Shown here: one piece after another, positions 1 through 6,380 of the stretch
How the letters are laid out: the number at the start of each line of letters is the position of its first letter
Numbering within the stretch: the stretch's first letter is position 1
Source: Pseudoxanthomonas sp.
GTDB taxonomy: Bacteria; Pseudomonadota; Gammaproteobacteria; Xanthomonadales; Xanthomonadaceae
Reading direction: 5' to 3'
Assembly (NCBI GenBank): GCA_026785795.1
Contig: JAJAZJ010000012.1
Location: forward strand, 1 to 11,557
DNA length: 11,557 bases
The notes under the pieces: generated by a model
Seen by the model: the letters and a program-made list of their open reading frames with translations, nothing else
What the model was told of the DNA's origin: nothing
Database searches by the model: none
Made by a program: the position numbers and the translations under genes

Positions 1-1
1 C

Positions 2-457
2 CGGTCCCGGCTTTCCTTCCTGCTGCTGTTGCTGGCCTGCCTGTGGGCCACACCCGCCGCCCTGGCCGAGGAGCAGCAGGCGGACAGCTATGAGCCGCGC
101 ACCGGCGATGCCTGGATCGATCGCCATCTGGCCGATATCAACGTGTATGCGGCGCGCTACCCGCAAAGCTTCATCGATGAGGTCGCGCGCTATTACGCGG
201 TGCCGCGCGCTTACGTGGAGTCGCTGCTGCAGCAGCCGGGCTGGCAGGCCGGCGACGTGTTGCTGGCCTGCGCGCTGGCCCAGCAGCTGGCCTTGCCCTG
301 TCGCCGCATCGTGCGCGAGTGGTCGCGTGACCACGCCGGGGGTTGGGCCGAAGTAGCCGCGCGCCTGCAGCCCAAGCCGGATTCCAGCGACTATCGCGCG
401 CTGCGCGAGGACATCAGGCAGAGCTATTCGCGCTGGGCGCGACCGCTGCCCAAGTAA
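2..457 (+). CDS. Secreted hypothetical protein, 5' end outside the window
   Basis: The reading frame is open from position 2, so the true start lies just upstream; 151 residues are visible. The visible N-terminus has two arginines followed by a leucine-rich core and an ALA|EE signal-peptidase-I site after visible residue 22, so export to the periplasm or outside is likely. A Cys at visible residue 13 sits in LLAC, but the hydrophobic stretch continues past it, so a lipoprotein is less likely. The mature part is about 130 residues, largely helical, with two Cys that could pair (in LLACALAQ and LPCRRIV) and a YEPRTGDAWIDRHL start. From memory, similar conserved hypothetical secreted proteins occur in Xanthomonas. 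I recognise no enzyme motif and assign no function. The TTG at 29 is not a credible start because it falls inside the signal sequence. Confidence 0.8.
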   Translation, partial: RSRLSFLLLLLACLWATPAALAEEQQADSYEPRTGDAWIDRHLADINVYAARYPQSFIDEVARYYAVPRAYVESLLQQPGWQAGDVLLACALAQQLALPCRRIVREWSRDHAGGWAEVAARLQPKPDSSDYRALREDIRQSYSRWARPLPK

Positions 458-844
458 GCCTGCTGCAATATCGGACGAGCTGTTTGCGTCGTTGATCCGC
501 AGTACCAAGGCTGCTTTACCAGCCTGGCGGATCGCGTCGGTGCTGCCTTGGCGTGTCGGTACCGCGGTGCCGGCCCGGCGCAGGAATCATCAAGGAAAGC
601 CTGCAGCGGCCGGCCTCAGCCCTCTCACCGGTCGTGTTTCGGGCCGTTCGCGCTGATCGTCCAGTCCGCGGCAATGAAGGCCGGGCGGACCCGTTCCGTG
701 GCCGAGGTGAATCCTGCCAGTTTCGTCAGCAGGGGTGGCTATTGGGGTCGGCTGAAGCGGAGAGCAGGTCGGTCTACAGTTCGGCCCGAGGCTGCTTCAC
801 TTTACCGCGGCGGCCACTTGCCAGCACCGCTTACAATCGCGCCC
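458..844. other. 387-bp gene-free stretch before dusA
   Basis: No convincing gene is seen here. The dusA frame stays open upstream to 548, but the extra residues are Arg/Ser/Gly-rich and start before a good -10 sequence, so they look non-coding. Near the left end there are two overlapping inverted repeats. The first pairs GATCCGC at 494-500 with GCGGATC at 527-533, with a nested AGGCTG (508-513)/CAGCCT (520-525) stem. The second pairs 505-514 with 542-551 at 9 of 10 positions. They share bases and so cannot form together. They may be part of a terminator for the upstream gene, but there is no T tract. Confidence 0.5.
832..837 (+). promoter_or_regulatory. -10-like TACAAT before dusA, possible leaderless start
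   Basis: TACAAT lies 7 bp before the dusA ATG and there is no purine-rich ribosome binding site. This spacing would put the transcription start at or next to the A of the start codon. No good -35 is seen at the usual distance. The call is inferred from position and sequence only. Confidence 0.45.
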
Positions 845-1831
845 ATGTCCATACCCAATTCCATTCGCCTGTCCGTCGCGCCGATGATGGACTGGACCGA
901 CAGCCACTGCCGGGTGTTCCACCGGTTGCTGGCGCCGCAAGCGCGGCTGTATACGGAAATGGTGCACGCCAATGCCGTGCTGCACGGCGACCGTGCGCGC
1001 CTGCTGCTGCGTGACCCGGTGGAGAATCCGGTGGCCCTGCAGCTGGGCGGCAGCGATCCGGCGGTGCTGGCGCAGGCCGCGCAGATCGGGCAGGCGCATG
1101 GCTTCGACGAGATCAACCTCAACGTGGGCTGCCCCTCCGACCGGGTGCAGGCGGGTCGCTTCGGCGCCTGCCTGATGAAGGAACCGGCCGTGGTCGCCGA
1201 CTGCATCGCGGCGATGTCGGCAGCGGTGCAGATTCCGGTTACGGTCAAGTGCCGGCTGGGCGTGGATGAAGACCAGGACTACGGCCGTTTTCAGGCGTTT
1301 ATCGACACGGTGGCCGCTGCGGGCTGCACGGTGTTCTTCGTGCATGCGCGCAACGCCTGGCTGCAGGGCCTGTCACCCAAGGAAAACCGCGAGGTGCCGC
1401 CGCTGCGCTATGACTGGGCGTATCGGCTGAAACAGTCGCGTCCGGCGCTGACTATTGCGGTCAACGGCGGCATTGCAGGCGTTGAGGATGCACTCGCGCA
1501 CCTGCAGCATGTGGATGGCGTGATGCTGGGGCGTGCGGCCTACCACGACCCGTACGTCCTGCACCGGCTGGACGCTGCGCTGTCCGGCACTTCAAACCGC
1601 AGCCGCGGCGAACTGCTGCGTGCGCTGCGTCCGTACGCGGAAGCCAGACTGGCCGAAGGCGTCGCGCTCAAGCACATCACCCGTCACGTGCTTGGACTCT
1701 TCCATGCCCAGCCTGGGGGCCGCGCCTTTCGCCAGGTGCTGAGTGAAGGCGCCCACCGCCCCGGCGCGGACTGGACGCTGGTGGAGCGTGCGCTGGCGGT
1801 GACGGAAGCGCAGGCAAGGTCGGCTGCTTAA
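845..1831 (+). CDS. dusA: tRNA-dihydrouridine(20/20a) synthase DusA
   Basis: DusA reduces uridine 20 (and 20a) in the D-loop of tRNA to dihydrouridine, using FMN and NADPH, in the cytoplasm. The 328-residue protein is a full-length TIM-barrel flavoenzyme with a C-terminal helical tRNA-binding domain. It begins with the family signature SVAPMMDWTDSHCR. The catalytic Cys96 is in NLNVGCPSDR. Expected FMN contacts are Gln66 (ALQLGGSDP), Lys135 (VTVKCR), His167 (FVHARNAW), NGG 207-209 and GR 229-230. SPKENREVPPL at 177-187 is characteristic of the DusA branch rather than DusB or DusC. The start at 845 is chosen because the E. coli homology begins there and a -10-like TACAAT lies 7 bp upstream; the longer open frame from 548 shows no DusA-like sequence. 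The gene stands alone and converges on the VOC gene. Confidence 0.96.
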   Translation: MSIPNSIRLSVAPMMDWTDSHCRVFHRLLAPQARLYTEMVHANAVLHGDRARLLLRDPVENPVALQLGGSDPAVLAQAAQIGQAHGFDEINLNVGCPSDRVQAGRFGACLMKEPAVVADCIAAMSAAVQIPVTVKCRLGVDEDQDYGRFQAFIDTVAAAGCTVFFVHARNAWLQGLSPKENREVPPLRYDWAYRLKQSRPALTIAVNGGIAGVEDALAHLQHVDGVMLGRAAYHDPYVLHRLDAALSGTSNRSRGELLRALRPYAEARLAEGVALKHITRHVLGLFHAQPGGRAFRQVLSEGAHRPGADWTLVERALAVTEAQARSAA

Positions 1832-1991
1832 GGTTATCCGCAATGCAAAGGTCTGCAGCCCCTGGATCAAGCCGCCAACGTGTACGCACCGCCCGGATGA
1901 AGCGTCAGGGTCGGGATCGACGGTCTCCTTGCCGGCTCAAGAATTCAACCAGGAAGGCATGACGGCCCGCGTCGGCAAGGTGCCAGGTTCC
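1832..1991. other. Convergent gap between dusA and the VOC gene
   Basis: The 160 bp hold no gene that I can support. An 8-bp inverted repeat pairs CCTTGCCG (1927-1934) with CGGCAAGG (1973-1980) across a 38-base loop. The loop is long and no T tract follows, so this is weak evidence for a terminator. Confidence 0.3.
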
Positions 1992-2360
1992 CTATGCGAC
2001 ATCGTGGGTTGACGTGTCCTGCCCGATCCAAAGCCTGTTCCCGTCCGGGTCATGCATGCGGAACTCCTTCATCCCATAGAACGACAGCTCCAGATCGGGG
2101 ACAGCCAGTCCGTTCCCGCGCAGCAGCGCGTGGTACTCGGCGATATCGTCCGGATACAGATAAAGAACTGAAATTCGCGGAATTCCCGGATGCAGGTTGA
2201 TCGATTCATCCACCATCAGCCGGCACTCACCCAGGCACAGCATTGCCCAGCGCCAGTCGTCATTGCGGTCCTTCACGCTGAAGCCAAGCTTCTGATAGAA
2301 CTCCACGCTGGCCGGCATGCTGGCAACCGGCAGCATCGGGATGATGCTGTTCATCTTCAT
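1992..2360 (-). CDS. VOC (glyoxalase/bleomycin-resistance fold) family protein
   Basis: This is a 122-residue single-domain member of the vicinal oxygen chelate superfamily. Two beta-alpha-beta-beta-beta units are apparent: the first starts at SIIPMLPVASMPASVEFYQ and the second at PRISVLYLYPDDIAEYHALL, ending in the common strand-turn KEFRMHDPDGNRLWIG (residues 98-113). Glu99 is in the usual metal-ligand position. The first-strand ligand is not an obvious His or Glu, so metal binding and substrate are uncertain. Known VOC roles include lactoylglutathione lysis, dioxygenation and binding of bleomycin-type drugs; none can be chosen here. The start at 2360 (MKMNSII) has GGGGG 5 bp upstream; an open extension to 2450 looks non-coding. 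The gene faces away from its neighbours on both sides, and its base use looks slightly less GC-biased than theirs, so it may be an insertion into the region. Confidence 0.85.
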   Translation of the reverse strand: MKMNSIIPMLPVASMPASVEFYQKLGFSVKDRNDDWRWAMLCLGECRLMVDESINLHPGIPRISVLYLYPDDIAEYHALLRGNGLAVPDLELSFYGMKEFRMHDPDGNRLWIGQDTSTHDVA

Positions 2361-2501
2361 GGAAACCCCCGTATAAGCTGGCATGACGGTTGCAGAGAAG
2401 CATGGCCGGAAACCTGCCTCGTTGGGATAGATTCGGCCCAGGCCCGCCATGCGTCAATGCTGCGCGTGGGAAGCGCCGCCGCTGCCCCGTAAACTATTGC
2501 C
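2361..2501. promoter_or_regulatory. Divergent promoter region, VOC gene and kinase-like gene
   Basis: The 141 bp separate two divergently transcribed genes, so both promoters should lie here. On the plus strand, TAAACT at 2490-2495 is 6 bp before the ATG at 2502, and no ribosome binding site is seen, so the kinase-like gene may be leaderless. On the minus strand, TTATAC lies directly before the GGGGG ribosome binding site of the VOC gene. No operator palindrome stands out. Confidence 0.4.
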
Positions 2502-3164
2502 ATGGATCGCCAGCCCGCCATCGAAGTTCAAGCGCTCAAGGCCGACAGCTTCGGCCGGATTGTCCTGATGCGCGATGCCGATGGCCTGTTCGTGCGCCGT
2601 GACCTGTCGGCGTCGCCGTGGTGGCTGCGCTTTCCCGCATGGCGGCTGGCGCGACGCGAGGCGCGGGCGCTGCGGCAGCTGGTCGGGCAGGCGCAAACCC
2701 CGCAGCTGCTGCGCTGGGACGGCACCTATCTGGACCGCAGCTTCATGGACGGCGTGGCCATGTACCAGAATCCGCCGCACGGCAACCTGGCCTACTTCCG
2801 CGCCGCACGCCGGCTGCTGCAGCAGGTCCATCGCCGCGGCATTGCGCACAACGACCTGGCCAAGGAAGCCAACTGGCTGGTGCGCGAGGACGGCAGCCCG
2901 GCGTTGATTGATTTCCAGCTGGCGATAAGCGGCCATCCCCGCTCGCGCTGGATGCGGCTGCTGGCCCGCGAGGACCTGCGCCACCTGCTCAAACACAAGC
3001 GCATGTACTGCCGGGACCGGGTCACTCCGGTGGAGTGGCGGCTGCTCAAGCGCACCTCCTGGGTCCGTGACCTGTGGTTCCGCACCGGCAAGCCGGTCTA
3101 CCGCTTCATCACCCGCAGGCTGCTGAAGTGGGAGGACAATGAGGGACAAGGTCCGAAGCCGTGA
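2502..3164 (+). CDS. Kinase-like phosphotransferase (WaaP/RIO-like small kinase)
   Basis: The 220-residue protein carries a shortened protein-kinase fold of the type seen in WaaP (lipopolysaccharide core) and RIO kinases. The catalytic loop is IAHNDLAKEANWLV: Asp118 would be the catalytic base, with Lys121 and Asn124 in the expected positions. The metal-binding motif is LIDFQ, with Asp137 replacing the Asp of DFG. RREA at 51-54 may give the helix-C Glu53. At the place of the usual beta-3 ATP-binding Lys there are only arginines (FVRRDLS, 30-36), and the glycine-rich loop is poor. The C-terminus is very basic (RTSWVRDLWFR, RRLLKW), fitting a membrane-near or nucleic-acid-near role. Xanthomonadaceae genomes carry such proteins annotated as serine/threonine kinase, but the substrate is unknown to me. 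It is followed after 90 bp by the dehydrogenase gene. Confidence 0.75.
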   Translation: MDRQPAIEVQALKADSFGRIVLMRDADGLFVRRDLSASPWWLRFPAWRLARREARALRQLVGQAQTPQLLRWDGTYLDRSFMDGVAMYQNPPHGNLAYFRAARRLLQQVHRRGIAHNDLAKEANWLVREDGSPALIDFQLAISGHPRSRWMRLLAREDLRHLLKHKRMYCRDRVTPVEWRLLKRTSWVRDLWFRTGKPVYRFITRRLLKWEDNEGQGPKP

Positions 3165-3254
3165 ACAGATCTACGTGGTTCCAGGCTCAAGGCATGCTTG
3201 CCCCGAAGCCCGCACCATGTCCCGCAACCAGCACCCCACCCTCCAGGCATCAAC

Positions 3255-4073
3255 ATGACGACGCTCGCAGGCAAGACCCTCTTCATCACCGGCGCCTCGC
3301 GCGGCATCGGCTTGGCGATCGCCCTGCGCGCCGCGCGCGACGGGGCCAACGTGGCCATCGCCGCCAAGTCGGCGGTGCCCAACCCCAAGCTCTCGGGCAC
3401 CATCCACACCGCTGCCGACGCAGTGACGGCCGCGGGCGGGCAGGGCCTGGCGCTGAAATGCGACATCCGCGAGGAAGACCAGGTTCGCGCCGCCGTCGCC
3501 GCGACCGTGGACGTGTTCGGCGGCATCGCCATCCTGGTCAACAATGCCAGCGCCATCTGGCTGCGCGGCACCCTGGACACGCCGATGAAGCGCTTCGACC
3601 TGATGCAGCAGGTCAATGCGCGCGGCAGTTTCCTGTGCGCCCAGACCTGCCTGCCGCACCTGCTGCAGGCGCCCAACCCGCACATCCTGACCCTGGCGCC
3701 GCCACCTTCGCTGGATTCAAAGTGGTGGGCGCCGCATACCGGCTACACCCTGGCCAAGATGGGCATGAGCTTCGTCACCCTGGGCCTGGCGGCGGAGTTT
3801 GGTCCACAGGGCGTCGCGGTCAACGCCCTGTGGCCGCGCACGTTGATCGCCACCGAGGCGCTGAACATGATCCCCGGCGTGAGCGCAGCCAATGGGCGGC
3901 GGCCGGAGATCATGGCCGATGCGGCGCATGCGGTATTGACGCGGGAAGCACAGGCATTCTTCGGACAATTCCTGATTGATGACGAGGTGCTGTCCGAGGC
4001 CGGCGTCAGCGATTTCTCCGGCTACGCGGTTGATCCCGCGCAGCCGCTGTATCCCGATCTGTTTCTGGACTGA
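3255..4073 (+). CDS. HSDL2-like short-chain dehydrogenase/reductase
   Basis: The 272-residue NAD(P)-dependent oxidoreductase has a Rossmann fold of the classical SDR family. The cofactor motif TGASRGIG is at residues 12-19, NNAS at 96-99, Asn121 in QVNARGSF, and the catalytic YTLAK (Tyr164, Lys168). The sequence LDTPMKRFDLMQQVN and the C-terminal PLYPDLFLD match the SDR part of human HSDL2 closely as I recall it. The SCP-2 sterol-carrier domain that follows in HSDL2 is absent. The substrate is unknown; fatty-acyl or hydroxysteroid-like compounds are guesses. The serine preceding the active Tyr in HSDL2 (ISPP) is Ala148 here (LAPPP); Ser152 might stand in. The start at 3255 (MTTLAGKTLF) fits the family; a frame extension back to 3198 is Pro/His-rich and unlikely. 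The HIT gene begins 5 bp after the stop. Confidence 0.9.
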   Translation: MTTLAGKTLFITGASRGIGLAIALRAARDGANVAIAAKSAVPNPKLSGTIHTAADAVTAAGGQGLALKCDIREEDQVRAAVAATVDVFGGIAILVNNASAIWLRGTLDTPMKRFDLMQQVNARGSFLCAQTCLPHLLQAPNPHILTLAPPPSLDSKWWAPHTGYTLAKMGMSFVTLGLAAEFGPQGVAVNALWPRTLIATEALNMIPGVSAANGRRPEIMADAAHAVLTREAQAFFGQFLIDDEVLSEAGVSDFSGYAVDPAQPLYPDLFLD

Positions 4074-4078
4074 GTACG

Positions 4079-4513
4079 GTGGACTGTCCGTTCTGCGCCG
4101 TTGTCGACGGCAGTCTGCCAGCCAGTAGGGTGGCTGAGACTGCACACGCCATCGCGTTCATGGATTTGCGCCAAGCCGTGCAAGGGCACGTGCTGGTCGT
4201 GCCCCGGAAGCATGTGGAAAACATCTATGCACTGGATGCCGCACTGGCGGCAGAACTGATGCAGTTGGCAGTGAGGGTGGCGCAGGCACTGGGTGCAGCT
4301 ATGGACCCGCCGGGCCTCAATCTCTGGCAGTCCAACGGCGAGGCAGGTGGGCAGGAAGTCGCGCACTTTCATCTGCACGTGCAACCCAGACGCTCCGATG
4401 ATGGCTTGCTGCGAATCTATTCCGAAGGCGTTCCAGAACCCGCACCGCGCGAGGTGCTGGATCGCCTGGCTGATTCAATCCGGCCATATCTGGCAGCTCC
4501 AGAAGGAACCTGA
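4079..4513 (+). CDS. HIT family protein (histidine-triad nucleotide hydrolase)
   Basis: HIT proteins hydrolyse or transfer nucleotidyl groups, for example adenosine 5'-phosphoramidate or diadenosine polyphosphates, in the cytoplasm. The 144-residue protein has the histidine triad HFHLHV at 96-101, where His98 is expected to be the nucleophile and His96 and His100 its partners. It also has CPFC at 3-6 (half of a possible zinc site), the strand GHVLVVPRKHV at 37-47 and NLWQSNGEAGGQEV before the triad. This is the HinT/Fhit-like domain order and usual length. The start is a GTG at 4079, giving MDCPFC; no ribosome binding site is seen, so translation may be coupled to the dehydrogenase ending 5 bp earlier. 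The gene's codons look less GC-rich at third positions than its neighbours. The physiological substrate cannot be told from sequence. Confidence 0.93.
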   Translation: MDCPFCAVVDGSLPASRVAETAHAIAFMDLRQAVQGHVLVVPRKHVENIYALDAALAAELMQLAVRVAQALGAAMDPPGLNLWQSNGEAGGQEVAHFHLHVQPRRSDDGLLRIYSEGVPEPAPREVLDRLADSIRPYLAAPEGT

Positions 4514-4516
4514 CCC

Positions 4517-4939
4517 ATGAAGTACCTGCATGCCATGATCCGCGTCCAGGACCTGGACGCGACCAGCCGTTTCTTCATCGAAGGGCTGGGCCTGACCGAA
4601 ACGCGCCGCATCGACAGCCAGGCCGGCAAGTTCACCCTGGTGTATTTCAGCGCCCCGGATAACCCGGAGGCCGAAATCGAGCTGACCCACAACTGGGGCT
4701 CGGATGAGGACTACGGCAGCGCCCGCAACTTCGGCCATCTTGCCTTCCAGGTGGACGACATCTACGCGCTGTGTGCGCACCTGCAGTCGCTGGGGATCAC
4801 CATCAACCGGCCGCCGCGCGACGGGCGCATGGCCTTCGTGCGCACGCCGGACCTGATCTCGATCGAGCTGCTGCAGAAGGGCGAGCGGCTGCCGCCGCAG
4901 GAGCCGTGGCTGTCGATGGAAAACACCGGCAGCTGGTGA
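4517..4939 (+). CDS. GloA-type glyoxalase I / VOC family protein
   Basis: The 140-residue protein resembles bacterial glyoxalase I, which isomerises the methylglyoxal-glutathione hemithioacetal to S-lactoylglutathione using Ni or Co. All four metal ligands of the E. coli enzyme have counterparts: His5 (MKYLHAMIRV), Glu55 (AEIELTHNWG), His74 (FGHLAFQVDD) and Glu117 (SIELLQ). The IELTHNWG block is typical of GloA. The loop before the last ligand, usually DPDGYKIEL, reads TPDLISIEL here, so this is a diverged branch and may not be the main glyoxalase I of the cell. The start at 4517 is supported by AAGGA at 4503-4507, 9 bp upstream, and it follows the HIT stop codon by 3 bp, indicating an operon of dehydrogenase, HIT and this gene. 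Confidence 0.85.
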   Translation: MKYLHAMIRVQDLDATSRFFIEGLGLTETRRIDSQAGKFTLVYFSAPDNPEAEIELTHNWGSDEDYGSARNFGHLAFQVDDIYALCAHLQSLGITINRPPRDGRMAFVRTPDLISIELLQKGERLPPQEPWLSMENTGSW

Positions 4940-5103
4940 GCCGGTGACTCAGCCCGGCGGCGCAAGCGCATCGCAGCATGCGCCGGCAGGATGCCGTTTC
5001 GTACTCATCCCGGAAAGCGGGGCCACGGCCGGCATTGTTCCCCGATGCTGCAGCCCGGTTGTGGAGATGGCATCCTGTCTTCCCCCCGCAGCACGCACCC
5101 GTC
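4940..5103. other. Gap between glyoxalase gene and argD
   Basis: The 164 bp contain no supported gene. A short GCCGG (4940-4944)/CCGGC (4954-4958) hairpin directly follows the glyoxalase stop codon and could end that operon, but it has no T tract. No clear promoter, ArgR-type operator or ribosome binding site is visible before argD. The argD frame stays open upstream to 4978, but those residues are not ArgD-like. Confidence 0.3.
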
Positions 5104-6339
5104 ATGTCGCCCACCCACGCCGAAGGTCTGCTTGCTGCAGGCCGACAGTACTACCTGCCGGTCTATCGACCGCGTGAACTGATCCTCGAGCGGGGCCAGG
5201 GTGCGCGGGTGTGGGACTGCGAGGGGCGCGAGTACGTCGATTTCTCCTCGGGCATCGCGGTCTGCGGCCTGGGCCACAACGATCCGGAGCTGGTGGCGGC
5301 GCTGGTCGAACAGGCCGGCAAGCTGTGGCACACCAGCAACGTGTTCTACAGCGAGCCGCCGCTGCGCCTGGCCGAAGAGCTGGTCGTGGCTTCACGCTTC
5401 GCTTCACGCGTGTTCCTGTGCAATTCCGGCGCCGAGGCCAACGAGGCGGCGATCAAGCTGGTGCGCAAGTGGGCCAGCAGCCACGGCCGCGCGCCGGATC
5501 GCCGGGTCATCGTCAGCTTCCGCGGGAGCTTCCACGGCCGCACCCTGGCCGCGGTGACCGCCACCGCGCAGCCGAAGTACCACGAAGGCTATGAGCCGCT
5601 GCCGGGCGGCTTCCGCTACGTCGACTTCAACGATCTGGGTCAGCTCGCGGAGGCGATGGCCGCCGGCGACGTGGCCGCGGTGCTGCTGGAGCCGATCCAA
5701 GGCGAGGGCGGGGTGATGCCGGCGGCTGAAGGCTTCCTGCGCGGCGTGCGCGACCTGTGTGATCGACACGACGCACTGCTGGTGCTGGACGAAATCCAGT
5801 GCGGCATGGGCCGTACCGGTGCGCTGTTCGCGCACTGGCAGGCAGGCATCACTCCGGACATCGTCACCCTGGCCAAGGCGCTGGGCGGCGGCTTCCCGAT
5901 CGGCGCGCTGCTGGCCGGGCCAAAAGTCGCCGAGGTCATGCAGTTTGGTGCGCACGGCACCACGTTCGGCGGCAATCCCCTTGCCGCCGCGGTGGCGCGG
6001 GTGGCGCTGCGCAAGCTGGGATCGACCGAGATCGCGGCCAACGTGGCGAAGCAATCACGCGCCTTGCGCGATGGACTGGCGCGGTTGGACGCGGAGTTCG
6101 GGCTATTTGCCGAAGTGCGCGGCCAGGGCCTGATGCTGGGTGCGGTGCTGAAGCCAGATTACGCCGGGCGTGCGGGTGAAATCCTTGATCACGCCGCCAG
6201 GCAGGGACTATTGCTGCTGCAGGCGGGACCCGACGTGCTGCGCTTCGTACCGGCACTGAACATCAGCGACGCGGAGGTTGCAGACGGACTGACGCGCCTG
6301 CGCCTGGCGTTGGCTGCCTGGGTGTCCGCCGCAGCCTAG
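5104..6339 (+). CDS. argD: Acetylornithine aminotransferase ArgD
   Basis: ArgD is a class-III, fold-type-I PLP aminotransferase that converts N-acetylglutamate semialdehyde to N-acetylornithine with glutamate in arginine synthesis; it is cytoplasmic. The 411-residue protein is full length. PLP contacts visible are SGAEANEAAIK at 108-118, FHGRT at 143-147, LDEIQCGMGRTG (Asp229), the Schiff-base Lys258 in TLAKALGGGFPIGA, and GTTFGGNPLAAA at 285-296. The N-terminal YYLPVYRPRELILERGQG and the internal GDVAAVLLEPIQGEGGV match the Xanthomonas ArgD sequence that I recall almost word for word. Xanthomonads use an acetylornithine carbamoyltransferase route, in which this enzyme supplies the substrate. 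Succinylornithine aminotransferase (AstC) is the closest alternative; the Xanthomonas likeness favours ArgD. The start at 5104 matches the family, although no ribosome binding site is seen. Confidence 0.93.
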   Translation: MSPTHAEGLLAAGRQYYLPVYRPRELILERGQGARVWDCEGREYVDFSSGIAVCGLGHNDPELVAALVEQAGKLWHTSNVFYSEPPLRLAEELVVASRFASRVFLCNSGAEANEAAIKLVRKWASSHGRAPDRRVIVSFRGSFHGRTLAAVTATAQPKYHEGYEPLPGGFRYVDFNDLGQLAEAMAAGDVAAVLLEPIQGEGGVMPAAEGFLRGVRDLCDRHDALLVLDEIQCGMGRTGALFAHWQAGITPDIVTLAKALGGGFPIGALLAGPKVAEVMQFGAHGTTFGGNPLAAAVARVALRKLGSTEIAANVAKQSRALRDGLARLDAEFGLFAEVRGQGLMLGAVLKPDYAGRAGEILDHAARQGLLLLQAGPDVLRFVPALNISDAEVADGLTRLRLALAAWVSAAA

Positions 6340-6362
6340 GTATTGCGCGCCGAATACGGTGC

Positions 6363-6380
6363 AGGCCGCGACCGCGGCCT
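6363..6380. terminator. Hairpin between convergent argD and the Cys/Met enzyme gene
   Basis: AGGCCGC (6363-6369) and GCGGCCT (6374-6380) form a perfect 7-bp stem with a GACC loop. It sits in the 40-bp gap between two convergent genes and touches the stop codon (6380-6382) of the minus-strand gene. No T tract follows on either strand, so it may be a weak or factor-assisted bidirectional terminator. Confidence 0.45.

Noticed and set aside
548..844. N-terminal extension of dusA
   Set aside because: The residues do not resemble DusA, and the family start plus a -10-like sequence place the start at 845.
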